A DNA stretch of 40,824 nt from Pseudomonadota bacterium (GCA_002862545.1 PKDJ01000145.1:1-40824), one strand, 5' to 3'. Positions 31,748-40,506 are shown, counted from the first letter of the stretch. Numbers and translations: made by a program. The notes: generated by a model not told the origin, from the letters alone.

Positions 31748-34700
31748 TCAGCCCGTCCAGCCCCCACCGCCGGGCGTGACGACCCGCACCCGCTCGCCGG
31801 GCGAGAGGTGCGTCGGCGAGCCGTCCCATGGCGTCTCGAGCCCTTGTCGAATGAGCATGTCTGCCCTTGGGCTCCCCCTCCCGCCGCCGAGTCCGGAGGC
31901 GCCGACACGCTGGGTGCCGAGGAGAGACGCGGTGGTCGGGACGAGTGCCTCGAGCTCTCGGATCAGACCGTCTCCACCCGGGTGCTCTCCTGGGCCTCCC
32001 GAGCCCAGGCGACGGGCGAAGCGTCGCAGCCGCAGGGGGAGCCTGGACTCCAGGATCTCGGGGTCGGTGACGCGTGTGTTCGTCATGTGGATCTGTCGAC
32101 CACTGGGGCCCGGCCCGCGTGGGGAGGCCCCTTGACCACCGCCGACGGTCTCGTAGAGTGACCAGCCGTCCCCGCCCAGGGTGAGGTTCGACATCGAGCC
32201 AGCCGATGCAGCCATGAAGCCGGCTGCGCGAAGGATGAGATCGACGATGCGCTGGCTCGTCTCCACATTGCCCCCGGCGACGGCCGCTCCGGTTGGGGGG
32301 GCGACGATGGAGTGAGGCGGTCGGAGGATGCGAACGCGCCGCAGTGCTCCCTCGTTCAGCGGGATGGACCGTCGGACGAGCACCCGGAGGGCATAGACGA
32401 CTGCGGCTCGGACGACGGCCCCGGGTGCGTTCAGGTTGCCCGCGTGTGGGCCACCCGTTCCCGTGAGGTCGACGACGAGCTCCGACCCATCGGTGCGGAG
32501 GACGAGCTGCAGCGGCACCCCGTCGAGCGTGTCAGTGGCCTCGGCATGAGCGGGGAGGTGCGTGAGCAGCTCTGCGACGGCCTCGTCTGCCACGTCCTGG
32601 AGGTGGCGCATCCATGCGCTCACCACGCCAGGGTCGGCCAGCTCCGCGAGCGCCCTTGCGGCAAGCTGGTTCGCGGCGATCTGGGCCTGAAGATCGGCGG
32701 CCACCGTGTCGGGCTCACGGCTGCCACGCAGCAGGGCCTCGGGAGGCATCCAGCGGCCGCTGTCCAGGAGCGGCACACGGCGGCAGAGGATGCCCTCGTC
32801 CGCGAGAGTGGTCGAGCGGGGAGGCATCGAGCCAGGCGTGAGTCCGCCGACGTCGACGTGGTGCCCTCGGCTCGCGACATACCAGCGCTCGCCGCCCACG
32901 TGCACGGGCGTCACGACTGTGAGGTCGGGCAGGTGAGAGCCACCCGCTGCCGGATCGTTGGTGAGCCACGCCGAGCCTGAGGGCGCATCGGGACGGTGGC
33001 GCAGCAGATCCCGCACCGTCTCACCCATTGCTCCGAGGTGCACCGGGATGTGTGGAGCGTTCGCGACTAGGTGGCCGCTGCCGTCGAACACGGCGCACGA
33101 GAAGTCGAGGCGCTCTCGAATGTTCACGGAGCGTGCGAGGCGTCGCAGGGTCTCGCCTGCGCGCTCTGCAACGGTCATGAAGCGGTTGCCCCACAGCGCG
33201 ACGGCCTCTGGCGTTCGCTCGGTCGGCAGGACGCTCGGCTGGGGTGCGATGGCCTCTAGCCACAGGAGCCCGCGGTGCAGGCGGGCGCTCCAGCCTCGCG
33301 GGACGTGCACCGAGGTGGTGGGTGCGCGCAGGAGGGTCGGGCCCGTCCGGTGCTCTCCGCCGAGCCCCCAGGGGTCGGCGTCGACGTCGAGTGGCTCTCG
33401 GGAGGGCTCGCTCACGCGGACCGCCGCATCGACGATCTCGATCGGGCCGTCGCGGTCGAAGCCGAAGCGCGTCCGGTGCTCCCGGTGGAAGGCGAGGCGC
33501 GCGTCGTCCAGGGTCTCGGCCGCGATGGTGATGGCGGTGTCCGTGCCGACGTGGCGAAGGTCGACCGTGCGCTGCAGCTCGCCGAGCGCTGGCAAGGCGG
33601 CCTCGAGCTCGCGCCAGGCCTGGACGACGCGAGACCAGCCCGCTGGGTCCAGCGCGCACCACAGAGCGCGCGTGTCGCGCTCTTCCCGTCTGGCCATCGA
33701 CTGGCCCCAGGCCGAGAGCACAGCGGCACAGGGGTGCACCAGGACCGTTCGGATTCCGAGCCTGCTGGCCACAGCTGCGGCATGCTGTCCGGCAGCGCCT
33801 CCGAAGGCGACCATGGCGTGGTCGCGAAGATCGATTCCCCGTGCCGTGGCGAGCCGTCGAAGGGCGGAGGCCATCTGGTCCCTCGCCACCGAGAGGAAGG
33901 CCTCTGCAGGACCGGGGAGGCTCACTGCGGAGGGGTCCAGGGGAGGCTCGAAGGCACCGGGGTCGACCAAGCCGCAGAGCAGCGCGGCGTCCGTCACCGT
34001 CGGGGGACCGCCGCGGCCGTAGCACTGGGGACCCGGGTCGGCGCCGGCTGAGGAGGGCCCGACGGAGAGCTGTCGGCCGTCCGATGCGAGGACCGAGCCG
34101 CCGCCCGCCGCAATGGTGACGACCTCCAGCATCGGACGACGCACCCGCACACCCGCTACTCGGACGTGCCCTTGGCGGCGGGGGAGGGTGCCCACGTCGA
34201 CGCGGCAGACATCCGTGCTGGTGCCTCCCATGTCCAGTCCGACGGCGCGCTCGAAGCCGGCCTGGCGAGCCACGGCTGCCGTGGCGACCACGCCACCTGC
34301 CGGCCCGGAGAGCACAGCGTCGGGGGCACGCAGGAGCGGAGCCGGACAGAGGCTGCCATCACTGCGCATGGCGAGAGCGTCCTCGGGGATGCGGTCACGG
34401 ACGAGTGCAGCGCGCAGTGCGGGGGTCACGGCCGCGTCGACGAGCGTGGTCTCGATGCGCGCGAGGTAGCCGACGGTCGGGTCCATGCGGTGGCCGACCG
34501 TCACGAACAGCTCGGGCCAGCGTGCCTCGATCCAGGCGGCGATGCGCTGCTCGTGGCTCGGATTGCGCGCGCTGTGCAGCAGCACGACGGCGACGGCCGC
34601 GATGCCGTCCAGCGGCAGCTCGTCGGGCAAGATCAGCGGCTCGACCTCCTCACCCTGTGGGTCGAGGCGCCCCTCGACGCCGAGCACTCGGGCACAGAGG

Positions 34701-34981
34701 GGCTCCGGCCAGGCCGCATCGGGTTCGAAGAGCGAGGGGCGTGTCATGTCGCCGATCGCGACGAGGTCCTCGAAGCCCTGAGTCACGATGAGGAGCACCG
34801 GGGCGACCTCTCGCTCCAGCAGGGCATTCGTCGCGACCGTGGTCCCGAACGTCAGCTCGCCCTGCGCGAGGTCGCCTACGACCGCTCGATCCGAGGGCAC
34901 CTTGCGGAACGTCACAGAGCCGTCCGCGTGCTGCTGCACCACATCCGTGAAGGTGCCACCACGGTCCACCCAGGTCTTCAT
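31748..34981 (-). CDS. Hydantoinase/oxoprolinase family protein, HyuA-HyuB fusion
   Basis: This 1077-residue protein spans both subunit types of the family in one chain. The HyuA-like half (1-about 550) has VDRGGTFTDVV at the start, FGTTVATNALLE and GLDMGGTSTDVCRVD, the actin-like ATP-binding elements. The HyuB-like half starts with ERLDFSCAVFDGSGHLVANAPH near 640 and includes GASPRGPGPSGRQIH and RVRVVTPGGGGW at the end. Known members hydrolyse 5-oxo-L-proline, N-methylhydantoin or acetone-type substrates using ATP. The fused form resembles 5-oxoprolinase, though shorter than the eukaryotic enzyme (about 1290 residues). It starts in the ATGA overlap with the isoaspartate methyltransferase, which fixes the start at 34981. 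Confidence 0.92.
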   Translation of the reverse strand: MKTWVDRGGTFTDVVQQHADGSVTFRKVPSDRAVVGDLAQGELTFGTTVATNALLEREVAPVLLIVTQGFEDLVAIGDMTRPSLFEPDAAWPEPLCARVLGVEGRLDPQGEEVEPLILPDELPLDGIAAVAVVLLHSARNPSHEQRIAAWIEARWPELFVTVGHRMDPTVGYLARIETTLVDAAVTPALRAALVRDRIPEDALAMRSDGSLCPAPLLRAPDAVLSGPAGGVVATAAVARQAGFERAVGLDMGGTSTDVCRVDVGTLPRRQGHVRVAGVRVRRPMLEVVTIAAGGGSVLASDGRQLSVGPSSAGADPGPQCYGRGGPPTVTDAALLCGLVDPGAFEPPLDPSAVSLPGPAEAFLSVARDQMASALRRLATARGIDLRDHAMVAFGGAAGQHAAAVASRLGIRTVLVHPCAAVLSAWGQSMARREERDTRALWCALDPAGWSRVVQAWRELEAALPALGELQRTVDLRHVGTDTAITIAAETLDDARLAFHREHRTRFGFDRDGPIEIVDAAVRVSEPSREPLDVDADPWGLGGEHRTGPTLLRAPTTSVHVPRGWSARLHRGLLWLEAIAPQPSVLPTERTPEAVALWGNRFMTVAERAGETLRRLARSVNIRERLDFSCAVFDGSGHLVANAPHIPVHLGAMGETVRDLLRHRPDAPSGSAWLTNDPAAGGSHLPDLTVVTPVHVGGERWYVASRGHHVDVGGLTPGSMPPRSTTLADEGILCRRVPLLDSGRWMPPEALLRGSREPDTVAADLQAQIAANQLAARALAELADPGVVSAWMRHLQDVADEAVAELLTHLPAHAEATDTLDGVPLQLVLRTDGSELVVDLTGTGGPHAGNLNAPGAVVRAAVVYALRVLVRRSIPLNEGALRRVRILRPPHSIVAPPTGAAVAGGNVETSQRIVDLILRAAGFMAASAGSMSNLTLGGDGWSLYETVGGGQGASPRGPGPSGRQIHMTNTRVTDPEILESRLPLRLRRFARRLGSGGPGEHPGGDGLIRELEALVPTTASLLGTQRVGASGLGGGRGSPRADMLIRQGLETPWDGSPTHLSPGERVRVVTPGGGGWTG

Positions 34982-35637
34982 TCGGCGGTCTCCACACCTG
35001 GGAGGAGGGGGACGTAGGCGACTGGGAAGAGGGCCTCTCGGCGGGGGCCGTCCGGCGTGGCGGTCCACACCTCGAGGACCTGGCGGTCCTCGCCGACCGG
35101 GATCACCAGGCGTCCACCCGGTGCGAGCTGCTCGAGGAGCGCTGCGGGAACGCTCGGGGGCGCAGCGGCGACGACGATCGCGTCGAAGGGTGCGTGCTCG
35201 GGGAGTCCGGTGAAGCCATCGCGGAGGTGGCAGGTCACGCGCTGGGCGTACCCCTCAGCGTCGAGGGCTTGCTCGGCTCGTCGCAGCAGCGTGGGGACGC
35301 GCTCGAGGGAGTGAACCTCGGCTCCGAGCTCGGCCAAGAGGGCGGCTTGGTAGCCCGAACCCGTGCCGACATCGAGAACCCGGCTCCCGGGCTGCACGTT
35401 GGCCTCGGCCAGCGTGACGGCGACGACGTAGGGCTGGGAGATCGTCTGGTCATGGCCGATCGGAACCGCGTGGTCTTCGTAGGCGAAGCGTCGTGTCGCA
35501 GGGAGCATGAAGCGATGCCGGCGGACGACTTGGAGTGCGTCGAGGACGGTGGACTGACGCACACCGCGGCGCAGGATGTGCTCCTCGACCATCGCCTCGC
35601 GCTGCAGCGCGTACAGAGCCTCCTCCTCTGAGCTCAC
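34978..35637 (-). CDS. pcm: Protein-L-isoaspartate O-methyltransferase
   Basis: This 219-residue enzyme methylates L-isoaspartyl residues in aged proteins, starting their repair. The family pattern is complete. MVEEHILRRGVRQSTVLDALQVVRRHRFM begins the fold. YEDHAVPIGHDQTISQPYVVA is the substrate loop. VLDVGTGSGYQAALLAEL is the SAM-binding motif. AIVVAAAPPSVPAALLEQL and GGRLVIPVG close the fold. I chose the GTG at 35637, which overlaps the SDR gene's TGA (GTGA) and has GGGAGGAG at ideal distance; a GTG at 35652 is possible but less well placed. It is coupled at both ends (to SDR and to oxoprolinase). Confidence 0.93.
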   Translation of the reverse strand: MSSEEEALYALQREAMVEEHILRRGVRQSTVLDALQVVRRHRFMLPATRRFAYEDHAVPIGHDQTISQPYVVAVTLAEANVQPGSRVLDVGTGSGYQAALLAELGAEVHSLERVPTLLRRAEQALDAEGYAQRVTCHLRDGFTGLPEHAPFDAIVVAAAPPSVPAALLEQLAPGGRLVIPVGEDRQVLEVWTATPDGPRREALFPVAYVPLLPGVETAE

Positions 35638-36488
35638 TCGGTCTCCTCCCACGGCTCACGCGGGATCTCCACCGGACTCATGTCGGGTGGGTCGGGAATC
35701 GGCCACCAGTCGCCCCACAGCTCCTTCCCGCCGTCGACCGTCAGCGTCTGGCCCGTGACGTAGGCGCCGGCCGGGCTCGCGAGGAAGGCGACCTGCCAGG
35801 CGATCTCTTCGCAGCTCGCCGTGCGCTTCATCGGCACGAAGCTCCGCATCTGCTCGATGATGTTGAGGCCGGCCGGGTAGCGACGGAGCCCGCTCGAGGC
35901 CACGAAGCCCGGAGCGATGCAGTTCAGTCGGATGCCGCGTGCCGCCCACTCGACCGCGAGGGTTCGGGTCATCGCCTCCACGCCGGCCCGCGCACTCACC
36001 GAGTGCACCATGCCGGGGAAGGCTCGCTTCGTGAGCATGGTGATGTTGATCACGCTGCCGCCGTTGGCCAGCATCCAGCCGTCGGCGACGGCTCGCGTGA
36101 GGTTCCACGTGCCCGTGAGGTTGGTGGCGACCACCGCATCCCAGCCCTTGGGGCGAATGGCCTCGGCAGGGGAGAAGAACTGCCCGCCACCGTTGTTCAC
36201 GAGGATGTCGATCCGTCCATGGGACCCAAGCACGTCACTGACGAGGCGATCGATGCTGTCCCGATCTCGAATGTCGACGATGGCCCCGTGGACCGGACGC
36301 CCGAGCTCCGCGGACAGGCCCTCGGCGGCAGGCCGGATGTTGCTCTCCTTGCGGGAGGCGATCACGACTGTCGCGCCCAGCCGACACAGCTCGCGCGCCG
36401 TCGCGGCGCCGATGCCCGTGCCGCCTCCGGTGACGATGGCGACCTGACCCTCGAGCAGGTCGTCGCGAAAGATGCGGCTGTGAGACAT
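35634..36488 (-). CDS. Short-chain dehydrogenase/reductase, enoyl-CoA reductase-like
   Basis: This 284-residue protein of the SDR superfamily has the nucleotide motif TGGGTGIG (20-27), NNGGGQFFSP (98-107), a structural NIT (148-150) and the RLNCIAPGFV and DGGKELWGDWWP segments. The usual catalytic Tyr-x-x-x-Lys is absent: the aligned segment reads H-S-V-S-A-R-A-G-V (162-170), with Ser163 and Arg167. This is the hallmark of the peroxisomal trans-2-enoyl-CoA reductase (PECR-like) and related subfamily, where HSGAARAG is usual, so reduction of an acyl-CoA double bond is more likely than alcohol oxidation. The ATG has GGAGG 4 bases upstream. It is the first gene of the operon with pcm and the oxoprolinase. 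Confidence 0.9.
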   Translation of the reverse strand: MSHSRIFRDDLLEGQVAIVTGGGTGIGAATARELCRLGATVVIASRKESNIRPAAEGLSAELGRPVHGAIVDIRDRDSIDRLVSDVLGSHGRIDILVNNGGGQFFSPAEAIRPKGWDAVVATNLTGTWNLTRAVADGWMLANGGSVINITMLTKRAFPGMVHSVSARAGVEAMTRTLAVEWAARGIRLNCIAPGFVASSGLRRYPAGLNIIEQMRSFVPMKRTASCEEIAWQVAFLASPAGAYVTGQTLTVDGGKELWGDWWPIPDPPDMSPVEIPREPWEETE

Positions 36489-36499
36489 TCGACCTCCAG

Positions 36500-37963
36500 A
36501 TGGCGTCGGATGAACCCATCCGCGAGCAGCTCGCCACCGCTACACTCACCGCGATGACGAGACTGGATGACATCCGCGGTCAGGCGGACCGCTTTCTGCA
36601 CCACTGGAGCACCGAGGTCGCACTCCTCGTCCTCATCGTGATCTCCGTCGTGCTGACGGTGGTCGAGGTGGGGCTGCCACCCACGCTTACGCGGCAGGTG
36701 CTCGAGGGTATCAACGATGGCCTGACCGCCACCTTCGCCGTCGAGCTGGTGCTGCGCTTCTGGATTGCACCGAAGAAGCGTCGCTTCTTCACGCGCTACT
36801 GGATCGACATCCTCGCTGTGCTGCCGTTGATTCGGCCGCTGCGGATCTTCCGCGTCCTGCGGGTGTTCCGCCTGTACCGGGCGGGCGTCCTCGCGAGCCG
36901 GAGGATGTCGGGGTTCAACACGGCGGTGCGTGGCACGGGCAGCGAGCTGCTCGCCTTGGCCCTCGGCTCGCTCGTGCTGATGCTCAGCACGTCGATGATG
37001 CTGTTTTATGCAGAGGGGCGCTCGATCTTCGCGTCGTACGAGGACGCGATCTGGTATTCGGCCTTCAGCCTCGTCGCCGGCGAGCCCATCGGTCCGACGC
37101 CGATCACACCACTGGGGCGCTGGACGACCCTGTTCTTGATCGTGGGTGGCCTCGGCTTGTTCGGTGTGTTCGTGGGTACGGTGTCGGCGGGAGTGGCGCA
37201 GAGGCTGTCCCGCAACCTGGAGGCTCACGAGTTGGATCTGGACGAGCTGGCTGGTCACGTGGTCGTCTGCGGCTGGAACAAGTCCGCACCGACGGTCTTG
37301 CGAGAGCTCTTCGCGCCGAACACCCCGCCTGGGCGTGCCGTCGTGGTCGTCACGGAGTCCGAGCAGGCTCCCGAAGACCTGCCCGTCGAGGGAGTGCGAC
37401 GGGAGCACCTCTACTACCACCATGGCGACTACACTCGCGTCGACGTGATCGAGCACGTGGGCATCCGGCAGGCCTCGGCCGTCATCCTGTTGACGGATGA
37501 GGTCGTGCCGCGCTCGCCGCAGGATCGCGATGCCCGGACGGTGCTCGCTGCCCTGACGATCGAGCGCATGGCTCCTCACATCTACACCGTGGCAGAGCTG
37601 TACTCCCGACAGAACGAGGAGCTGCTTCGGATGGCTGGCGTCGAGGAGATCGTCGTCGGCGACTGGTACGCCGGCATGATCCTAGGCTCGGTGGCGGCCA
37701 ATCGGGGCCTGGTCACGGTGCTGGACGAGATCCTGACGGCCGCACACGGGAACACCTTCCGCACGGTCGAGCTCCCACCTGCCTGGGTCGGACGGACGGT
37801 CGCTGAGCTGCACAATGAGCTGTTCGTGCAGCACCGCGCCGTGCTGATCTCCGTGGAAAATCCTCCACGAAACGTCGTGGTCAACCCGGAGCCCGAGCGA
37901 CAGATGCAGTCCGGAGACCGGCTGGTCGTGCTCTGCGGCAGCGACTTTCGCGCGCTCAGCTGA
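36500..37963 (+). CDS. Voltage-sensor-type ion channel with RCK (TrkA) domain and atypical pore filter
   Basis: This 487-residue membrane protein has S1 near 36-58, S2 near 68-89 and S3 near 99-110. The S4 sensor RPLRIFRVLRVFRLYR has Arg at every third position. S5 is near 150-174, S6 near 208-232, and a cytoplasmic RCK domain starts GHVVVCGW near 251. A TrkA-C-like part ends with MQSGDRLVVLCGSD. Between S5 and S6 the pore helix and loop reads AFSLVAGEPIGPTPITPLGR. The selectivity filter of potassium channels is TVGYG, so here the loop carries AGEPIG instead and potassium selectivity is uncertain. The start is unclear. ATG 36500 leaves only 11 bases to the divergent SDR, while ATG 36554 has TACACT 7 bases upstream and could be leaderless. 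Confidence 0.9.
   Translation: MASDEPIREQLATATLTAMTRLDDIRGQADRFLHHWSTEVALLVLIVISVVLTVVEVGLPPTLTRQVLEGINDGLTATFAVELVLRFWIAPKKRRFFTRYWIDILAVLPLIRPLRIFRVLRVFRLYRAGVLASRRMSGFNTAVRGTGSELLALALGSLVLMLSTSMMLFYAEGRSIFASYEDAIWYSAFSLVAGEPIGPTPITPLGRWTTLFLIVGGLGLFGVFVGTVSAGVAQRLSRNLEAHELDLDELAGHVVVCGWNKSAPTVLRELFAPNTPPGRAVVVVTESEQAPEDLPVEGVRREHLYYHHGDYTRVDVIEHVGIRQASAVILLTDEVVPRSPQDRDARTVLAALTIERMAPHIYTVAELYSRQNEELLRMAGVEEIVVGDWYAGMILGSVAANRGLVTVLDEILTAAHGNTFRTVELPPAWVGRTVAELHNELFVQHRAVLISVENPPRNVVVNPEPERQMQSGDRLVVLCGSDFRALS
36541..36546 (+). promoter_or_regulatory. Possible -10 box for a leaderless channel transcript
   Basis: TACACT fits the TAnnnT -10 pattern and ends 7 bases before the in-frame ATG at 36554, the spacing of leaderless genes. 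No good -35 box is visible. If real, the channel starts at 36554. Confidence 0.3.
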
Positions 37964-38423
37964 TCTCGAGGTGGGTCAGGCCTGCGGCGAGGATGGCGGC
38001 GTTGAAGACCTCGATGTCGTCGTCGAGGCCAAACGCGCTAGCGAGGTCGTCGTCCTCTCCGGACGTGAAATAGCGCACGACGATGTGGGTGAGGGCGTGC
38101 AGCTCGGACCTCTCCTCGGCGACCTCGAGGAGCTCGGACAGCCCGTCCCAGAGCGGAGTCAGCAGCTCGGCATCGACCTCTGGACTGATGGCCAGCCGCG
38201 CGGCGTGCTCCGTCGCGCGCCGACGCAGCTCGGCGATGGGCAGCACAGGCTCGGTCGCAAGCTGGCACACGACCGAGCGAGAATCCGAGAGCAGACCGTC
38301 CCACCACGTGTCTGTGGCGGGAGCGAGCTGCACGGCAGTGTCGGCGCTGTGCGAACCCGTGTACAACAGAGGCTCCCAGGTGTCTCGGGGGCTCCTCTTC
38401 GCTCGCGGTCTGGGTTGGCGCAA
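37956..38423 (-). CDS. Small acidic protein, DUF1232/YkvA-like end (tentative)
   Basis: This 155-residue soluble protein has a basic N-terminus (MRQPRPRAKRSPRD) and an acidic remainder. The end VVRYFTSGEDDDLASAFGLDDDIEVFNAAILAAG loosely resembles the DUF1232/YkvA motif (Tyr, Asp, Gly then Asp-Asp), but the match is weak. It starts at TTG (38423), only 17 bases from the divergent aminotransferase start, and its stop region overlaps that of the channel gene by 8 bases. No function can be assigned. Third codon positions are G/C rich, supporting coding. Confidence 0.62.
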   Translation of the reverse strand: MRQPRPRAKRSPRDTWEPLLYTGSHSADTAVQLAPATDTWWDGLLSDSRSVVCQLATEPVLPIAELRRRATEHAARLAISPEVDAELLTPLWDGLSELLEVAEERSELHALTHIVVRYFTSGEDDDLASAFGLDDDIEVFNAAILAAGLTHLEIS

Positions 38424-38440
38424 GTGGCAAAGGGATGACG

Positions 38441-39589
38441 ATGCATCGCTTCGGAGCGGAGATTCGGCGCGAGTGGCTCCTCGAAGCCGACGTGGCCTTC
38501 CTCAACCATGGCTCCTTTGGAGCCACCCCCAAGAGTGTGCTGGACCACCAGCGCGCGCTGCAAGATGAGCTCGAGACCCAGCCCGTCGCCTTCATGCTGG
38601 ATCTGCTGCCACGCCTTCGCGGCTCGCTGGATCCGGTCGGAGATCTCCTCGGCGCGAGCCCGGACGACCTCGTCTTCGTCGACAACGCGACCACGGGTGT
38701 GAACGCCGTCATGCGCTCGCTCGACCTGTCGCCCGGTGATCGCATCCTGACGACCTCGTGGGGGTACGGGGCGGTCGCGAAGACGCTGGCATGGGTCGCT
38801 CGCCGAACGGGAGCCGTGATCGACGTTGCCCACCTGCCGTTTCCCGTGGCCGACGCCGGGATCGACTGGAGCGATCTTCGAGCGCGCATCCGGGGAGCAC
38901 GGGTGCTCGTCGTCGATCACATCGCCTCCAAGATGGCGGCCGTGCTGCCGGTGGAGCAGATCGTCGCCGAGGCCCATGCCGAGGGAGTCCCTGTGCTGGT
39001 GGACGGCGCGCATGCGCCCGGCCAGATCGCCCTCGACCTGGCGTCGCTCGGTGCCGACTGGTGGGTCGGTAACCTCCACAAGTGGGCGTTCGCCCCCAAG
39101 GGCTGCGCCGTGCTCTATGTTCGGCCCGACCGGCGACAGGGGCTCCATCCGACCGTGATCAGCCACGGCTTCGACGAGGGACTCCATGCCGAGTTCGACT
39201 GGACAGGCACCCGCGATCCCAGCGCCTTCCTCACGGCCCCAGCGGCTCTGTCGTTCCTGGATGGACTGGGCATCGATGCGATGCGGACCTACCAGGAAGA
39301 GCTGAGAGAGGCGGGCCTCGCCCGGCTATCCTCGGCGTGGGGCGTCGAGCGTGCGGCTCCCGCGTCGGTGTCGGCTGCGATGGCCACACTGCCGGTGCCC
39401 TTCCAGACCGAGGCGACGGATGCGAACGGAGATGCACTGCGGCGACGGCTGTGGGAGGAGCACCGGGTCGAGGTACCGCTCTTCGCACACGAGGGGCGCC
39501 TGTGGCTGAGGTTCAGCGCTCAGGTCTACAACAGCATCGCGGAGTTCGAGAGGTTGATCGAGGTGATGGGGCCAGACGGTATCCGATGA
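38441..39589 (+). CDS. Class V aminotransferase, isopenicillin N epimerase-like
   Basis: This 382-residue PLP enzyme of fold type I has FLNHGSFGATPKSVLDHQ near the N-terminus, NATTGVNAVMRSL (about 88), the cofactor Asp in VDGAHAPGQ (about 188) and the Schiff-base Lys at 214 in NLHKWAF. The C-terminal TGTRDPSAFLTAP segment is typical of the epimerase-like subgroup (isopenicillin N epimerase, cysteine desulfurase-like lyases). The exact reaction is unknown; no beta-lactam genes are nearby. The ATG at 38441 is preferred over 38435 because AAAGGG lies 6 bases before it. Its stop overlaps the DNA methyltransferase start (ATGA). Confidence 0.88.
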   Translation: MHRFGAEIRREWLLEADVAFLNHGSFGATPKSVLDHQRALQDELETQPVAFMLDLLPRLRGSLDPVGDLLGASPDDLVFVDNATTGVNAVMRSLDLSPGDRILTTSWGYGAVAKTLAWVARRTGAVIDVAHLPFPVADAGIDWSDLRARIRGARVLVVDHIASKMAAVLPVEQIVAEAHAEGVPVLVDGAHAPGQIALDLASLGADWWVGNLHKWAFAPKGCAVLYVRPDRRQGLHPTVISHGFDEGLHAEFDWTGTRDPSAFLTAPAALSFLDGLGIDAMRTYQEELREAGLARLSSAWGVERAAPASVSAAMATLPVPFQTEATDANGDALRRRLWEEHRVEVPLFAHEGRLWLRFSAQVYNSIAEFERLIEVMGPDGIR

Positions 39590-40506
39590 TTCACGCGGAC
39601 GACATCGCGGCCGTCGAGACGCTTGCCGGTGGCTCGGTCGTCGCTCCGGGTGCGGCCTTGGTGCATGCCGACGCACTGGGCTGGCTGCGGAGCATCCCGG
39701 ACTGCAGCGTGCATGCTGTCGTCACCGACCCGCCCTACGGTCTCCTGGAGTTCGAGGAACGGGATCACGACAAGCTGCGAGGCGGTCGCGGCGGCGTGTG
39801 GCGCATTCCACCCACCCTCGACGGCGTCAAGCGGCGCCCCGTGCCGCGCTTCACCGTCCTGAAGCCGGCCCATCTCGCGCGACTGACAGACTTCTTCGAG
39901 CAGCTCGCCGTGGAGATCCATCGGGTCCTCGTGCCTGGGGGGCATCTCTTCATGGCATCGAACCCGCTGCTCTCCACCGCCACGTTTGGTGCGGTGCTGC
40001 GGTCCCCGCTCGAGAAGCGCGCTGAGGTGATTCGGCTCGTGCAGACGCTGCGAGGGGGCGATCGGCCGAAGGGGGCCCACGCCGAGTTTCCGGACGTGAC
40101 CGTGATGCCGCGCTCTGGCTGGGAACCATGGGGGCTCTTTCGCCGGCCCTGCGATGGCACCGTGGCGAGCAACCTTCGGCGGTGGGGCACGGGCGGACTG
40201 CGGCGCATCTCTGACGAGCAGCCCTTCCTGGATGTCATTCGGTGCGCGCCCACGAACAAGCGCGAGCGTGTGCTTGCGGATCATCCGTCTCTGAAGCCAC
40301 AGCGGTTTCTGCGTCAGGTCGTCCGTGCATCACTGCCGCTGGGACGTGGCGTCGTCCTCGACCCGTTCTGCGGGAGCGGCAGCACAGTCGCTGCGGCTGC
40401 TGCGGTCGGGGTCGCAGCCATCGGCCTCGAGCGCGACGCGGCCTACCATGCGCTGGCGGTAGCGTCGTTTCCACGCCTGCGGGACTACGCCGTGTCTCCC
40501 TCGTAG
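39586..40506 (+). CDS. Solitary DNA methyltransferase, beta class
   Basis: This 306-residue protein has the N4-cytosine/N6-adenine methyltransferase motifs in the beta-class order. The catalytic VVTDPPYGLLEF lies first (about 46-57). A central target-recognition region follows, with HRVLVPGGHLFMA (motif V-like). The SAM-binding LDPFCGSGSTVAAA comes near the end (about 258-271), followed by GVAAIGLERD. A central insert (about 80-100, KRRPVPRFTVLKP, and 155-190) may read the target. There is no restriction endonuclease beside it, so it acts either as an orphan epigenetic methyltransferase or has a partner elsewhere. Its translation is coupled to the upstream aminotransferase. It overlaps the SRAP gene by 22 bases tail-to-tail. 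Confidence 0.93.
   Translation: MIHADDIAAVETLAGGSVVAPGAALVHADALGWLRSIPDCSVHAVVTDPPYGLLEFEERDHDKLRGGRGGVWRIPPTLDGVKRRPVPRFTVLKPAHLARLTDFFEQLAVEIHRVLVPGGHLFMASNPLLSTATFGAVLRSPLEKRAEVIRLVQTLRGGDRPKGAHAEFPDVTVMPRSGWEPWGLFRRPCDGTVASNLRRWGTGGLRRISDEQPFLDVIRCAPTNKRERVLADHPSLKPQRFLRQVVRASLPLGRGVVLDPFCGSGSTVAAAAAVGVAAIGLERDAAYHALAVASFPRLRDYAVSPS

Noticed and set aside
38441-39589. Isopenicillin N epimerase of a beta-lactam pathway
   Set aside because: Only the PLP fold matches; there are no biosynthetic genes nearby, so only the family is named.
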